DNA of 64,000 bases from Eremothecium cymbalariae DBVPG#7215 (Eukaryota > Ascomycota > Saccharomycetes > Saccharomycetales > Saccharomycetaceae): NCBI RefSeq assembly GCF_000235365.1, contig NC_016452.1:792001-856000 (forward strand). The letters run 5' to 3'. Shown in pieces: positions 12,761 to 22,182 of this stretch. Under the pieces are notes generated by a model that saw only the letters and a list, made by a program, of their open reading frames with translations, had not been told where the DNA came from and did no database searches. Position numbers and translations under genes: made by a program. The first letter of the stretch is position 1. Every line of letters starts with the position of its first letter.

Positions 12761-13552
12761 TCAATGCACCGAATTCCAACTGCAGCAATCTTTAAATTTG
12801 ACCAGTTTCCCTCCGAAAAGGTCCAATGATGAACCAAACGTAAGATCAACCTTCCCGTGACTCAACTGCTCAACCAGCTCCAAATCGTCAATACTTTTTG
12901 CCCCACCAGCGTATACCATGGTAACAGGGGTTTCAAGGGAACATGCCCATTCGCCAAGTTTCTTGACTAACTCTTTGTCAACCCCATGTCCCAAACCTTC
13001 AACTTCTGCCGCATGGATTAGAAACTCGTCAGCATAATTACTGAGAAACTCAAGCGTGGATAAATTCAGTACCAAATTAGTAATGGTTTGCCATTTGTTC
13101 ATTACGACCACCCACTGCTTATTCGAAGAAACACTTTCGAGAGGACGACAGCTTAAATCAATTACCAAACGGTCCTTCCCACATTTATCTGAAATCTCAT
13201 GCAGCTTGTCAAGTTGAAATCGACCCTCACTGTCAAATAAATATGACGTTACAATCACCTTCGCTGCATATTTCAACCAGTATTCACAATTCTCTAAATT
13301 AATACCCCCACCCACTTGCAAAAATCCTGGTGCCGTTTTTAATGCATCCATCGCTGCCTCATCATTACCGGATCCCAACTTGATCACATGTGTTCCACGC
13401 ACATTATTGTCCAGATATAGTTTCGCATAGTAAGATGAAGGCCTATCAGAAACAAAATTCGTCTTTGTTGCCTGTTCAGAAGTTAACGTCTTGCCAACTA
13501 TCTGTTTCACCTGCCCCCCATGCAAATCGATACATCCAACAAACCTAGTCAT
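12761..13552 (-). CDS. HIS6: His6, ProFAR isomerase (histidine biosynthesis, HisA type)
   Basis: A 263-residue TIM-barrel enzyme starting at the ATG at 13552-13550. The start ([17 protein letters not shown]) carries the N-terminal phosphate-barrel motif, and later strands include [19 protein letters not shown] and [13 protein letters not shown]. It catalyses the Amadori isomerisation of ProFAR to PRFAR, the fourth step of histidine synthesis. Length matches S. cerevisiae His6 (261). I saw no Gcn4 TGACTC site directly upstream. Confidence 0.96.
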   Translation of the reverse strand: MTRFVGCIDLHGGQVKQIVGKTLTSEQATKTNFVSDRPSSYYAKLYLDNNVRGTHVIKLGSGNDEAAMDALKTAPGFLQVGGGINLENCEYWLKYAAKVIVTSYLFDSEGRFQLDKLHEISDKCGKDRLVIDLSCRPLESVSSNKQWVVVMNKWQTITNLVLNLSTLEFLSNYADEFLIHAAEVEGLGHGVDKELVKKLGEWACSLETPVTMVYAGGAKSIDDLELVEQLSHGKVDLTFGSSLDLFGGKLVKFKDCCSWNSVH

Positions 13553-13811
13553 TACCCTATTTGAATACTTAAAATATAATATATCGCTGTGAACACAATT
13601 ACCCTTCCACCTCTAAAAATCATGCATTAAATAGATAGACGTCTCATACTCGGTCATATATTACATATGTATATATATGTATATAAACGTAGAAGGCTGT
13701 GTGGGAGAGTCGTCGGTATGAGTAAGTGTGCATGCAGCTGGTGACTTCTTGTACGGGGATTTTTCAATTTTTGAAAAAAAAAAATTGAAAAACTTGAAAA
13801 ACTTTAAAGCG

Positions 13812-13819
13812 GCGATGAG
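13812..13819 (+). promoter_or_regulatory. PAC box upstream of FAF1
   Basis: GCGATGAG lies 113 bases before the FAF1 ATG. An A/T-rich stretch just upstream (about 13765-13800, TTTTTGAAAAA-like) resembles an RRPE. PAC plus RRPE is the standard pair in ribosome-biogenesis promoters of yeasts, which fits FAF1. Confidence 0.7.
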
Positions 13820-13931
13820 CTAATAATACAACACAACTCTTGTTTGTTTTCCACCCCACACCCCCCTTCTGCCCCTCTTTCCCCTCTACCCCCTGATAAC
13901 CTCCTGAAACCACATCCACTCCATTTGCACC

Positions 13932-14903
13932 ATGAGTGATGAAGATGAGCTGCAATATCTGAAACAACTGGAAGCCCAGCGAAATGCGTTCGAAGCCCAA
14001 TTTGGGTCGTTAGAAGATATGGGCTTCCAGGACAAAACCAAGAAAACTGTAATACAAAATGATGGTGATGGGCAGTCCGACACTGGCTCCGACTCCGACT
14101 CTACCGAAACTGAAACTGAAACTGAAACCGAAACCGATTCAAATGCCCCCCCAGAACCTGCTCCACCTGCTCAACCCGCCCAGCCTAAAATAATAACATT
14201 TAGTGGCCCTGCAGACAACTATATCCCACCTTCAAAGCACCAACAGCGGCTTCTAAGAAGTGGCAAAGCCCCTTCCATAAACCAGCTTCAAGAATTACCG
14301 TCTGAAAACGACGCTGATGACGACAGTAGCTTCGCTGAACGACAAAACCTAAAAAATGACATCGAACTACAAACCTTTCTAAAAGAATCTCACCTGTTGA
14401 GTGCCCTATCCTCCTCCAACTCCAACTCCTCCGGCGCAGAGCTGACATTACAAACAATAAACAGCAACGACTTTCATGGCAAAATCCGCTCCCGTACACT
14501 AGAAAGAAGACTCCAGTCCTTATCCGCAGTCAATGGCAAAGCCCAATCCCTGGAAAAGGTCCCCATCAACATCCGCAGAGGAATGCTGCAAAAACATCAA
14601 ACCAGAATCCGCCAGCACGAACAACTGGCCCGCGACGCAGGCATCATCCTTCCAAACGTCAAAAAGGGCCAATTCCGCAAAATCGACGCTACACACAAGA
14701 AAGACATTGAAAGACGCATTGGCTCCAGCATCAAATCCGCTGACAGACGTCGTTTCAAGGCAAAGAAGAGAGATAAAGGCCTACGCATCAATTCCATAGG
14801 ACAGAGTACAAGAAACGGTCTCGTGATCAGTAAATCCGAGATCGCCAGAATTACTGCGGCACCGGGGAAAGACCCCAAGAAGAAGAAGAAGAACCACCGC
14901 TGA
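13932..14903 (+). CDS. FAF1: Faf1, 40S pre-ribosome assembly factor
   Basis: A 323-residue nucleolar protein, ATG at 13932. The acidic N-terminus (MSDEDELQYLKQLEAQRNAFEAQFG) is followed by a Thr-Glu repeat encoded by a hexanucleotide-like tract at about 14103-14137. The C-terminus is very basic and ends in a Lys run. The middle motif NIRRGMLQKHQTRIRQHEQLARDAGIILP, spanning about residues 215-245, is diagnostic. Faf1 is needed for early pre-18S cleavages. Syntenic with YIL019W. Confidence 0.92.
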   Translation: MSDEDELQYLKQLEAQRNAFEAQFGSLEDMGFQDKTKKTVIQNDGDGQSDTGSDSDSTETETETETETDSNAPPEPAPPAQPAQPKIITFSGPADNYIPPSKHQQRLLRSGKAPSINQLQELPSENDADDDSSFAERQNLKNDIELQTFLKESHLLSALSSSNSNSSGAELTLQTINSNDFHGKIRSRTLERRLQSLSAVNGKAQSLEKVPINIRRGMLQKHQTRIRQHEQLARDAGIILPNVKKGQFRKIDATHKKDIERRIGSSIKSADRRRFKAKKRDKGLRINSIGQSTRNGLVISKSEIARITAAPGKDPKKKKKNHR

Positions 14904-15648
14904 GACCCTCAGCGCCTGCTTATATAGCCACCACCGTCCAGCGCTCCACCCTCCTCGCTAAATTGGTCGAGGTGGTCCCACGTGCGGGCGTGCCCGCACG
15001 TGGGACCACCTCGACCATCTGCAACAAGATTCTGACCAACGCTTCCGAAGCCGGAGCCGCCAAAGACCAGTCTTCCTATGCCCAATGGGTCCGTTCACCT
15101 TGCAACCCATCCCTCCGTGGTTGGAGCATAAGAATGTGTCTTAGCAGCCACCGTTCTTCGTCTTGTCCCTGACGAGACCGATGACACCGGTGTTGTAACT
15201 AAAAAAATTAAAGCACACAAGAACCGCCTGGCCGACTGTTCTGTATCTACGTAATGAAGCATAGAACTGGGTTGTACAAGGCCAGTCCCATTGACTCTAT
15301 ACTACAAGATTTGATCTTCTTTTCGACGAGCATGTCGGACTTTTGAAAGCAGTTCATGTTCGGGAAGGAAGTGTTTGTCATAATTTTTTCTCGTTTTCAT
15401 ATTCACCAAAAATTGGATGGATAACAATTGCTAAAGTTGTATTGTAATCATGAATATATATTAGATAGAGAGATAGATAGATAGATTTGAATGAATAGAA
15501 GTGATCAGAAGAAGGGTAATTTTTTTCGAGAGGAGAGGTATCATACAGAAAGGAATATTTTTGAGTAGATAGAAAGAGGGTTTTAGACTAGTTGTGGGAT
15601 AGTGATAATATTGATAAGTTTTTGGAATTAACTTTTTTGAGGCAGCAG
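14904..15648. other. Intergenic, FAF1 to PHO4, with hairpin and odd GC-rich tract
   Basis: This holds the 54-base palindrome described separately. It also holds about 200 bases (15018-15230) with higher GC than the surroundings and several partly open frames, none recognised, and a GATA tetranucleotide tract at 15464-15486. The frame leading into PHO4 is open from 15592 but has no ATG before 15649. Confidence 0.55.
14964..15017. repeat. 54-base hairpin palindrome with twin CACGTG
   Basis: Two perfect 26-base arms (14964-14989 and 14992-15017) flank a 2-base loop (GT). Each arm contains CCCACGTG read outward, at 14979-14984 and 14997-15002; this is the high-affinity Pho4 core CACGTGGG. The next gene downstream is PHO4. 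As RNA or single-stranded DNA this would form one long GC-rich stem. Regulatory use is inference. Confidence 0.9.
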
Positions 15649-17391
15649 ATGATGATGGAAGAAGGGAAACTTGGGGATGGGGATGATATAGAGGGGAAGG
15701 TTGGTGGAGGTAGTGGGGATTTGAATTGCGGAAATGGTAGGACTATATTGGAGCAGGTGGGGGAGTATTTGAGTGAGCAGGGTCGGCAGGGGGTACGGCG
15801 TGGGGGGGGGAAGCAGGAGCGAGACGGTGGGGGACGGGGGGTTATGGGTCGGGATGGGGATGGTTCGGAAGGAGAGGGGGGGGAGGGGGCTCATGGGTGG
15901 TCAGCGGAGGAGATGCAGATTGATTTGGAGCGGTTGGGGCATTCGTTGTTGGAAGGGGGGGGGATGGTCGTGGAGATGAGGGAGTGGGGAGTACTGCAGG
16001 CCATTTTTTTAGACTTTTCTTTGCTGGAAGAGACACATCATGGTAAACTAGAGGATGATCTAGAAGTGCATCATCATTCAAAGATTGCAGTTGCGAAGCG
16101 TGGAGGGGAGGGAAGGAGGGGCGATGATCATGAAGAGGGGGGGCATGAGGAGGGCGAGGAAGACGATAAGCAAGGACAGGAGCAGCAGCCGCAACATGTA
16201 AGGCCTAGAATGGTGTTCTCTCCGATGATGTCACCGCTGGTGCAGTCGCACGGGTCTGCGACGAACACGCCGATGCTGAGCGCAGATTTGGCACATACGA
16301 CGCATAATACGCCGTATTTGCAACATGAGGTGCACGGTATAGGAATGCATGCTCTAGCCAAACAGTCATCTTTCTCGCCATTGTCGTCTCCAGCGTTGAT
16401 GGCTGTGGAGGGCGTACGGTCGAATAGCTTCAGTTTACCGGAAGCGAGCTTAGTGACTCGCAGGAGTTCCGGGGCGTCCAGATCCAAGAAGACCCCTCAT
16501 TCGACTCCATACATGTCTGCTGGCTCTGGAAAAGTCTCTAAACATTCTCCGCTGGTGGGACCGAAAAAAACGATTGCAAATACAGGCAGTGCCGCTGTTA
16601 CTGCAGCGGCAACGTCTTCTTCCTCTTCGTCTTCGAAATACAAGGGCCAAATTTGGGATGATATGTTTAAACTCCCAAACAGTTCAATAGCGATTCCATC
16701 TAGCCAGCAGTATTCAACTTCGCTTGGCAGCGTTTCGGGCGATACACCAACTTCTCATTCTACGGTGTCATCGACGTCTCTCGGACCTGCGGACGATCAT
16801 TTTTCGGATGAACACATGAAGCCCGCAACGTTGATGAACTTCCCTAAGTTTATTCTTCCCTCTGTGACTAACAACCACACAACTTCCTCTTCTTCTCCAT
16901 CTAATGGTATGGTAATCCGAGCTACGGAGTCACCGGTGATCAGACCGAGACATCAAAACGGCGTTCCTACAAACTCCGCTGCCACCGTCAACAACAAAGG
17001 CAAAAACATCAACAACAATAAGGGTGCTGACAATTCAAGTACGGGGGCCGCCGTATCGGTGCCACCCACTGCCGTCTCCATACCAGACTCTCTTCACATG
17101 AAAAACATCCCCAACGGGTCGTCTGAACATAACGTGCCCGTAGAATCCCAGCATCATACCAAGAGGACCTCAAGATCAGCCTCTAATAGATCAAACAACG
17201 ATGAGCTAATAAAAAAAGAAGTACACAAGGTAGCGGAACAAGGTAGACGCAACAGACTTAACAACGCTCTGGTAGAATTGAACACACTCTTACCCCAAGA
17301 ACTTAAAGATTCCGTCCAGGTCCCATCAAAGGCTACTACTGTGGAAATGGCATGTGAATATATCAAGCAGTTGACTAGCCAAAAGAAGTAA
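15649..17391 (+). CDS. PHO4: Pho4-type bHLH transcription factor
   Basis: A 580-residue protein from the first ATG, 15649. The C-terminal bHLH domain (last ~65 residues) contains HKVAEQGRRNRL, a loop, then PSKATTVEMACEYI. The E-box-contacting His, Glu and Arg residues are spaced as in Pho4. A conserved ESPVI segment lies before it. The rest is low complexity: a Gly/Glu-rich N-terminus from a G-rich strand, an acidic tract and Ser/Asn-rich linkers. Pho4 activates phosphate-starvation genes and is controlled by Pho80-Pho85. It is nearly twice the length of S. cerevisiae Pho4 (312). QCR6 next door is conserved synteny (YFR034C-YFR033C). Confidence 0.9.
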   Translation: MMMEEGKLGDGDDIEGKVGGGSGDLNCGNGRTILEQVGEYLSEQGRQGVRRGGGKQERDGGGRGVMGRDGDGSEGEGGEGAHGWSAEEMQIDLERLGHSLLEGGGMVVEMREWGVLQAIFLDFSLLEETHHGKLEDDLEVHHHSKIAVAKRGGEGRRGDDHEEGGHEEGEEDDKQGQEQQPQHVRPRMVFSPMMSPLVQSHGSATNTPMLSADLAHTTHNTPYLQHEVHGIGMHALAKQSSFSPLSSPALMAVEGVRSNSFSLPEASLVTRRSSGASRSKKTPHSTPYMSAGSGKVSKHSPLVGPKKTIANTGSAAVTAAATSSSSSSSKYKGQIWDDMFKLPNSSIAIPSSQQYSTSLGSVSGDTPTSHSTVSSTSLGPADDHFSDEHMKPATLMNFPKFILPSVTNNHTTSSSSPSNGMVIRATESPVIRPRHQNGVPTNSAATVNNKGKNINNNKGADNSSTGAAVSVPPTAVSIPDSLHMKNIPNGSSEHNVPVESQHHTKRTSRSASNRSNNDELIKKEVHKVAEQGRRNRLNNALVELNTLLPQELKDSVQVPSKATTVEMACEYIKQLTSQKK

Positions 17392-18090
17392 ACCATTGTA
17401 TGTGTGTGTGTAGCTCATTGTTGCATAATTTAAGCTATCCTTTGGTTACAAAGTATCGTTATATACAACTTGAGCCATTAATCCAGTTTCAGACCTATTA
17501 TTATATTACTTGTACCGAATACCATTTGTCTTTTCTATTTTTACTAATCCTATTTTCCTTAGCTGTTGTGTATGATTTCATTTTATTTTTTTTTAAAAAA
17601 AATAAAATAGACTATCCTCTATCAATTGCCAATACATCCATATAAGTTTATAATGGCAGTATATGAACATCACACACGCATCCATTTTTGCGCTCAGACA
17701 GACTGCTACTTGTTTTCTCTTCTCTCTCTTTTCCTTTATACTACTATATTAGAAAAGATTCGTTTGGGCATATGTGGCGAGTGACGCTGACGCCGCGGTG
17801 TCACAGAAGACACACAATAGCCGGGTAATCACAATTCCCTCGTCGACCAATCAGATCGCTTTGTTTGTTACAACCTCGTCCAAAACGATAGCCATCGAAA
17901 TTTGGAAAAAGCCCGATATTTGCTAGACAGAATTTGAAGCTAAGAAATGCTAAAAGCTCGAAGACAGAGCAAGAGATCTTATCTTGTCAGTGTTTCTTGG
18001 TTTGCAGGATTTAAGACTCCTTCATTGGGCTTCCAGAGTTATATTTTGAGTATCTGGCAATCAGACATTAAGGTGAATTACCGAATCGAG
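17392..18090. other. Intergenic, PHO4 to QCR6
   Basis: AT-rich 3' region followed by the QCR6 promoter. GCTGACGCCGC at 17786-17796 recurs exactly upstream of RRT5 (20249-20259). The frame of QCR6 is open back to 17947, where there is an ATG. Confidence 0.5.
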
Positions 18091-18513
18091 ATGTTTTCAA
18101 TTACTGAGTATTTGGATGAGTTGAAGGAAGCGTTTGTTCCCACAGTCGCTAAGGCCGAAGACGACGTCGAAGAAGCGGAGGAACAAGATGAGGAAGATGT
18201 GGAGAAGAATGACGATGATGAAGATGAAGATGACGAAGATGAAGATGACGACGACGACGACGACGAAGACGACGACGACGACGAGGCGGTCACTGACCAG
18301 TTAGCAGCATTACAGGAAGAATGTAAACAGGCCGATGCTGGAAAACCACTAGTGCATCATTACATGGAATGTGTCGAAAGAGTTCAAAAAGCTCAAGAAG
18401 AGCCAGGCTATGACCAATTAGAGTACAAAGAAGACTGCGTTGAAGAATTTTTCCATTTGCAGCATTATATTGACAGCTGTGCTGCTCCAAGACTATTTGA
18501 CAAGTTGAAATAG
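18091..18513 (+). CDS. QCR6: Qcr6, acidic hinge subunit of the cytochrome bc1 complex
   Basis: From the ATG at 18091 this is a 140-residue protein, close to the 147 of S. cerevisiae Qcr6. An in-frame ATG at 17947 would add 48 residues of unlike, basic character; a longer targeting form cannot be excluded. The centre is a nearly pure Asp/Glu run (about residues 27-67) encoded by GAC/GAT/GAA repeats. The C-terminus (LVHHYMECVERV, then EDCVEEFFHLQHYIDSC) is the conserved hinge fold with paired cysteines. Qcr6 helps cytochrome c1 docking in complex III at the inner membrane. YFR033C homologue. Confidence 0.93.
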   Translation: MFSITEYLDELKEAFVPTVAKAEDDVEEAEEQDEEDVEKNDDDEDEDDEDEDDDDDDDEDDDDDEAVTDQLAALQEECKQADAGKPLVHHYMECVERVQKAQEEPGYDQLEYKEDCVEEFFHLQHYIDSCAAPRLFDKLK

Positions 18514-19154
18514 ATTCTAATTATCCGCTTACACAATTTGCATTTAATGGATACAAATTATTTATTCTGCAAAACATTTGTCTTTTAGTTGCCCTGCCCC
18601 TCCTCCTGCCTTTGATGACCAAAAATAAAAATAAAGCTCGTTAATGGAGGGGTAGCTCTCCTTGGACTGCAAACTTGTTATGTTCCTTGTGTTTTGTTGT
18701 CGGGAACCATACGGTACGATACTATATTTTATTAAATCACCACGAGACTCGTCTATATTTCTTTCTCTTTTATAATATAATAGAGAAACAATCTATTTAT
18801 TATTTACAGCTGTGTTCCACACTGATAATCCTTAACCGATTCTTGATGACTTACTTACCGGATGATGGCATGAATTGTCTATACACTAACTTTTATACAC
18901 AGATAAACCATCAACGAAGGTAGTTATGGCGGGCTGTCGCCCTATACATACTAGTAAAGGTTATGTGAATGTATACATATATCTGTATTCATAGATGGAG
19001 TTTCCACTACTACATAAATACACCATAATACAGCCGTTATGCATCAATTGGGTTTGGCGCTTCAGTACTCACCACCTTCATTACCTGGTGCAGAACCCAG
19101 ATTCCGTGCTTGATGCGAATAAGCTGGGAAAACACAGTCACAAATCATGATACA

Positions 19155-19167
19155 GCACCCATACATC
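19155..19167 (+). promoter_or_regulatory. Rap1 site of RPL29
   Basis: GCACCCATACATC matches the Rap1 consensus ACACCCATACAT used in ribosomal protein promoters. It lies about 260 bases before the proposed 5' splice site, the expected distance if RPL29 has a 5'UTR intron. Confidence 0.7.
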
Positions 19168-19417
19168 CGTCATAAAACAAAACTGGGCGACAGTACACCA
19201 CATAGGAATCCGAACTCCATGTGGATCAGATATTTCTCAGGTTCTTTTTGGGAGGCGCGTCCTGCTGAATGTACGTTGACGCTTCCCGCGAGTTTCTCCT
19301 GGGGCTTGAATTTGCTGAGTTCACCACACTCTGGAACTATGCGCTTAACATATAGGTGGTTGCAGTCAGAAGTTTACTTGTTTTAGCTTCAGAAAGGTGT
19401 ACAAACCAAGTTAAGAA

Positions 19418-19845
19418 GTACGTATAGATGGCACTATTACTGTTTTAATGAAATGAGACCTGGAGGGACTGTTAACGGGCGTTTGATTTGCTGGAGGAAG
19501 GAATTTTTTGTCCAGTTCAATGAAGGAAACCGTGGATAGAAAGTGTAATGGGGTATATATTAGCGGTGTTAGCGATGGGGATGGGTGATGAGTATCAACG
19601 GGATTGAAGAGAAAGGGTGGATTTTTCTGTTACAAGAGCCGAACCAGCAGGACCAGCAGACAGATTAAGTAAGATGCTACTGGGCACAATGTTAACTGAT
19701 GATGACCATGGTGTCGCTTTAACAGGCTGAAGGAAGAAGTGCGCTCCGTTTTCCTTTTCTCTTTCATTTTGTATGGACCTGGGGTCGGGTTTCATTTCTC
19801 CAGGATCAGTTGAAGATCGTGACAAACTAACATAATGTTTTACAG
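19418..19845 (+). other. Probable 5'UTR intron of RPL29
   Basis: A donor-like GTACGT (19418-19423), a branch-like AACTAAC (19825-19831) and a TACAG acceptor (19841-19845) precede the RPL29 ATG by two bases. The 428-base size is typical of ribosomal protein introns. Without an intron, the 5' leader from the Rap1-driven promoter would be unusually long. cDNA would decide. Confidence 0.55.
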
Positions 19846-19847
19846 AG

Positions 19848-20039
19848 ATGGCTAAGTCTAAGAACCATACGGCTCATAACCAAACCAAGAAGGCTCACAG
19901 AAACGGTATCAAGAAGCCAAGAACTCACAAGTACCCATCTTTGAAGGGTGTTGACGCCAAGTTCAGAAGAAACCACAAGTACGCTTTACACGGTACTGCT
20001 AAGGCGTTGGCTGCTAAGCGTGCTGCTGAGAAGAAATAA
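19848..20039 (+). CDS. RPL29: Ribosomal protein eL29
   Basis: A 63-residue, extremely basic protein ([20 protein letters not shown], then [21 protein letters not shown]). This is a near-exact eL29, which sits on the 60S subunit surface. It is four residues longer than S. cerevisiae Rpl29 at the Ala/Lys-rich tail. Codon use is strongly biased toward favoured yeast codons (AAG, AGA, GGT), as expected for a ribosomal gene. YFR032C-A homologue. Confidence 0.97.
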   Translation: MAKSKNHTAHNQTKKAHRNGIKKPRTHKYPSLKGVDAKFRRNHKYALHGTAKALAAKRAAEKK

Positions 20040-20545
20040 GATGGTCTTTCATTAGAATAAAGTATACAGATTTTTGTTTTTTTAATGATTGTCATAAAAT
20101 AAATTACTATATATATGCAAGCAAGTAACTGTACATTTTAATCTCAAGTAAGCTGATTTAAAATTACTGAGATGGAGGAGGGCGTCTCCCCTGCGTCAGT
20201 GGCATTGTTGTATTGCGTTTGTCAAACAATGCGCGTCAGCATCTTTCCGCTGACGCCGCAACCAAAGATTTATAAAAAACGGTATTACGGCAGACAGGCA
20301 TATATAAATAAATTAAAAAAAGGGATTACTAAATGAGGTAGTTTTTGTGGTGACACTTCAAAATGCAGAGCGTTTGGCAGGTACTACTTTGTGGGATGCT
20401 GACAGAGTATTGCAGTATAAATAGGAGTTACATTGTTTCCTGCTGTTTTGTTTTGGAGATAAAATGTAGCTGCTAGAACCACATTCACAAGTGTGAACTG
20501 CTACATACATTTGCTATCAGAAGATACTGACTTACAAAACGAAAT
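20040..20545. other. Intergenic, RPL29 to RRT5
   Basis: It contains an 8-bp-arm hairpin at 20233-20256 (GCGTCAGC, 8-base loop, GCTGACGC). Its right arm belongs to the GCTGACGCCGC motif also found before QCR6. No gene seen. Confidence 0.5.
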
Positions 20546-21842
20546 ATGTCTGAACAAAATTTGCAACTCGAGCTTGCTGAGCAGGCGGGACTGAATCAAC
20601 AGCAGCCAGCCCAGGAGAGTCAAAACACGGCTCAAACTCAACAACATCAGAACGATGGCCCGCTAAGTCTTTTTGAGCCACAAGCTCCATCTCAAACTCG
20701 GGTTTATATTTCCAACTTGTGCTATCAAGCGACGGAGGAATCATTAGCTGAGTTTTTGAAGGATTACGATCCAGTTTCTGTGTTGATCCCAAGCCAAAGT
20801 ATTCGTGGCTTCCAAAAATCCCTTGTTCGCCCATTGGGTATTGCCTACGTAGAATTCAAAACCCCTGAGGTTGCCGCTAACGCCATTTTAGAGCTAAATG
20901 GGGTGATGTTCATGAACAGGGAATTGAAGCTAAGGTACCACATCCCATTTAAGAGTTCCAAGGAGAAATTAGTAAGAGGTCCAAACAAGCTTCAACAGAT
21001 TCAAAGACGTTTGTCAGAATTGAGAAAGAAAAATGTTGCTGTAGTCTGCGCAAGAGACAATCCAGACAGCGAAGAAGAGCAGCCAGCCCTTGATGTTAAC
21101 CATGTTCTGAGAGAGGCCTCTAACGTCTCATTGTATGGTCGGCCACTTACCTAGAAAGACGACTGATGGGAACCTTAGAGACTTTTTCCACGAATATTCC
21201 CCACAGGAAATCATCGTTTACAAACACCGTCAATTCCACGGATGGCGCATCCGTCGCCACATAACCGCAGCAGTGGTTACCTTCCCCGACCAGGAAAGAC
21301 AACAGTCTGCATTGGTAAATCTTTGCAAAGAGCAATTCAAAGGAAGAAACATAAGAATGGCCCCTGCCTTTGAAGACAAGTTGGCTGAGATCAGGGCCGA
21401 GGTACAAAGGATGGCTGTAGAACAACAACTACCACAAACGGCTGCAAATTTGGGCATTTACATTGGAAACAACTTAATTGCCATGCAACCTTTGCAACCC
21501 CGTAACAGACAGGAACACCAACAGAAACAATCAAAACAGGATCAACAACAATCCGAGCAATCCCAATCCCAATCCCAATCCCAGTCCCAGTCTCAATCCG
21601 AATCCCAACAACTACAACAAGCAATTGTCCAAGAGCATAGCGAACTTCTGCCCGTGCAGCAAGACTCCGAAGAGCCAGCTAGAGTACAGCCGCTACTGAA
21701 ACTACAAAGGTTGCAAATGATCCTGAAATTACAGCGCTTACACAAACAGAAACAAAAACAACAAGTTGAAAACGCAGAAGCTCCTGAGCAACACGAACAA
21801 CAACCAGCACAAGCCCCTGAACCTGTAGCTGCTGCTGCCTAA
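20546..21842 (+). CDS. RRT5: Rrt5-type RNA-binding protein, interrupted by a one-base frameshift
   Basis: Two overlapping frames make one protein. Frame 1 (ATG 20546, stop 21152-21154) has a Gln-rich N-terminus and RRM1 (RVYISNLCYQATEESLAEFL; RNP1-like LGIAYVEF). The second frame, effectively from 21138, gives RRM2. Just where the frames meet, dropping one G of GG at 21137-21138 yields LYVGHLPRKTTD, a canonical RNP2 motif. The C-terminus is rich in Ser-Gln repeats. Rrt5 (YFR032C) is a two-RRM protein of poorly known, sporulation-linked role. The break may be a sequencing error, a recent mutation or programmed frameshifting. Confidence 0.85.
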
Positions 21843-22104
21843 GGAGAGAGAGAGAGGGAAAGTATGTGTGTTTTTAATATAATGATCATCATAGTAGAAA
21901 ACCACACATTGTTTTAATGTTTTTATGTTTTAATCTGTAACACGTGACTTCTAAAAATCCCAAAAAAGAAAAAGGAATCATTACTGTTGTAAAAGAATAT
22001 ATGTGCACAAACGGGAACCAATGGACCCCAGGGCAACGTGACTTATCCGTCATCCAATTCTCGCATCGAGTGCGAATGGGGCACCGCAGTTCTGTGACTG
22101 CTCA

Positions 22105-22142
22105 ACACCCATACATATTTAAAACAAACAAACCCATACATT
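22105..22142 (+). promoter_or_regulatory. Tandem Rap1 sites of RPL2
   Basis: ACACCCATACAT (22105-22116) and AACCCATACATT (22131-22142) are two same-orientation Rap1 sites, the usual ribosomal protein UAS. They sit 397 or more bases before the ATG, with the GC block in between. Confidence 0.85.
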
Positions 22143-22182
22143 CTAATATTTCTTTGTCTTATTTTTATAATTTTGACCGCGC

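Larger units (their letters stand above)
18514..19847. other. Intergenic, QCR6 to RPL29, with RPL29 promoter and probable 5'UTR intron
   Basis: This 1.33-kb gap has no coding frame I can support. Its right half carries a Rap1 site and splice signals for RPL29, listed separately. The left half (18514-19130) shows nothing recognisable. Confidence 0.5.

Noticed and set aside
14963..15172. 70-codon frame across the PHO4 hairpin
   Set aside because: It starts inside the palindrome and shows no family signature; listed only as an unexplained GC-rich tract.
15491..15591. Upstream PHO4 exon starting at the ATG at 15491
   Set aside because: Candidate donors put exon 2 out of frame or into an early stop.
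17947..18090. 48-residue N-terminal extension of Qcr6
   Set aside because: It has no resemblance to Qcr6 and makes the protein too long; the ATG at 18091 gives the family length. Kept only as an alternative.
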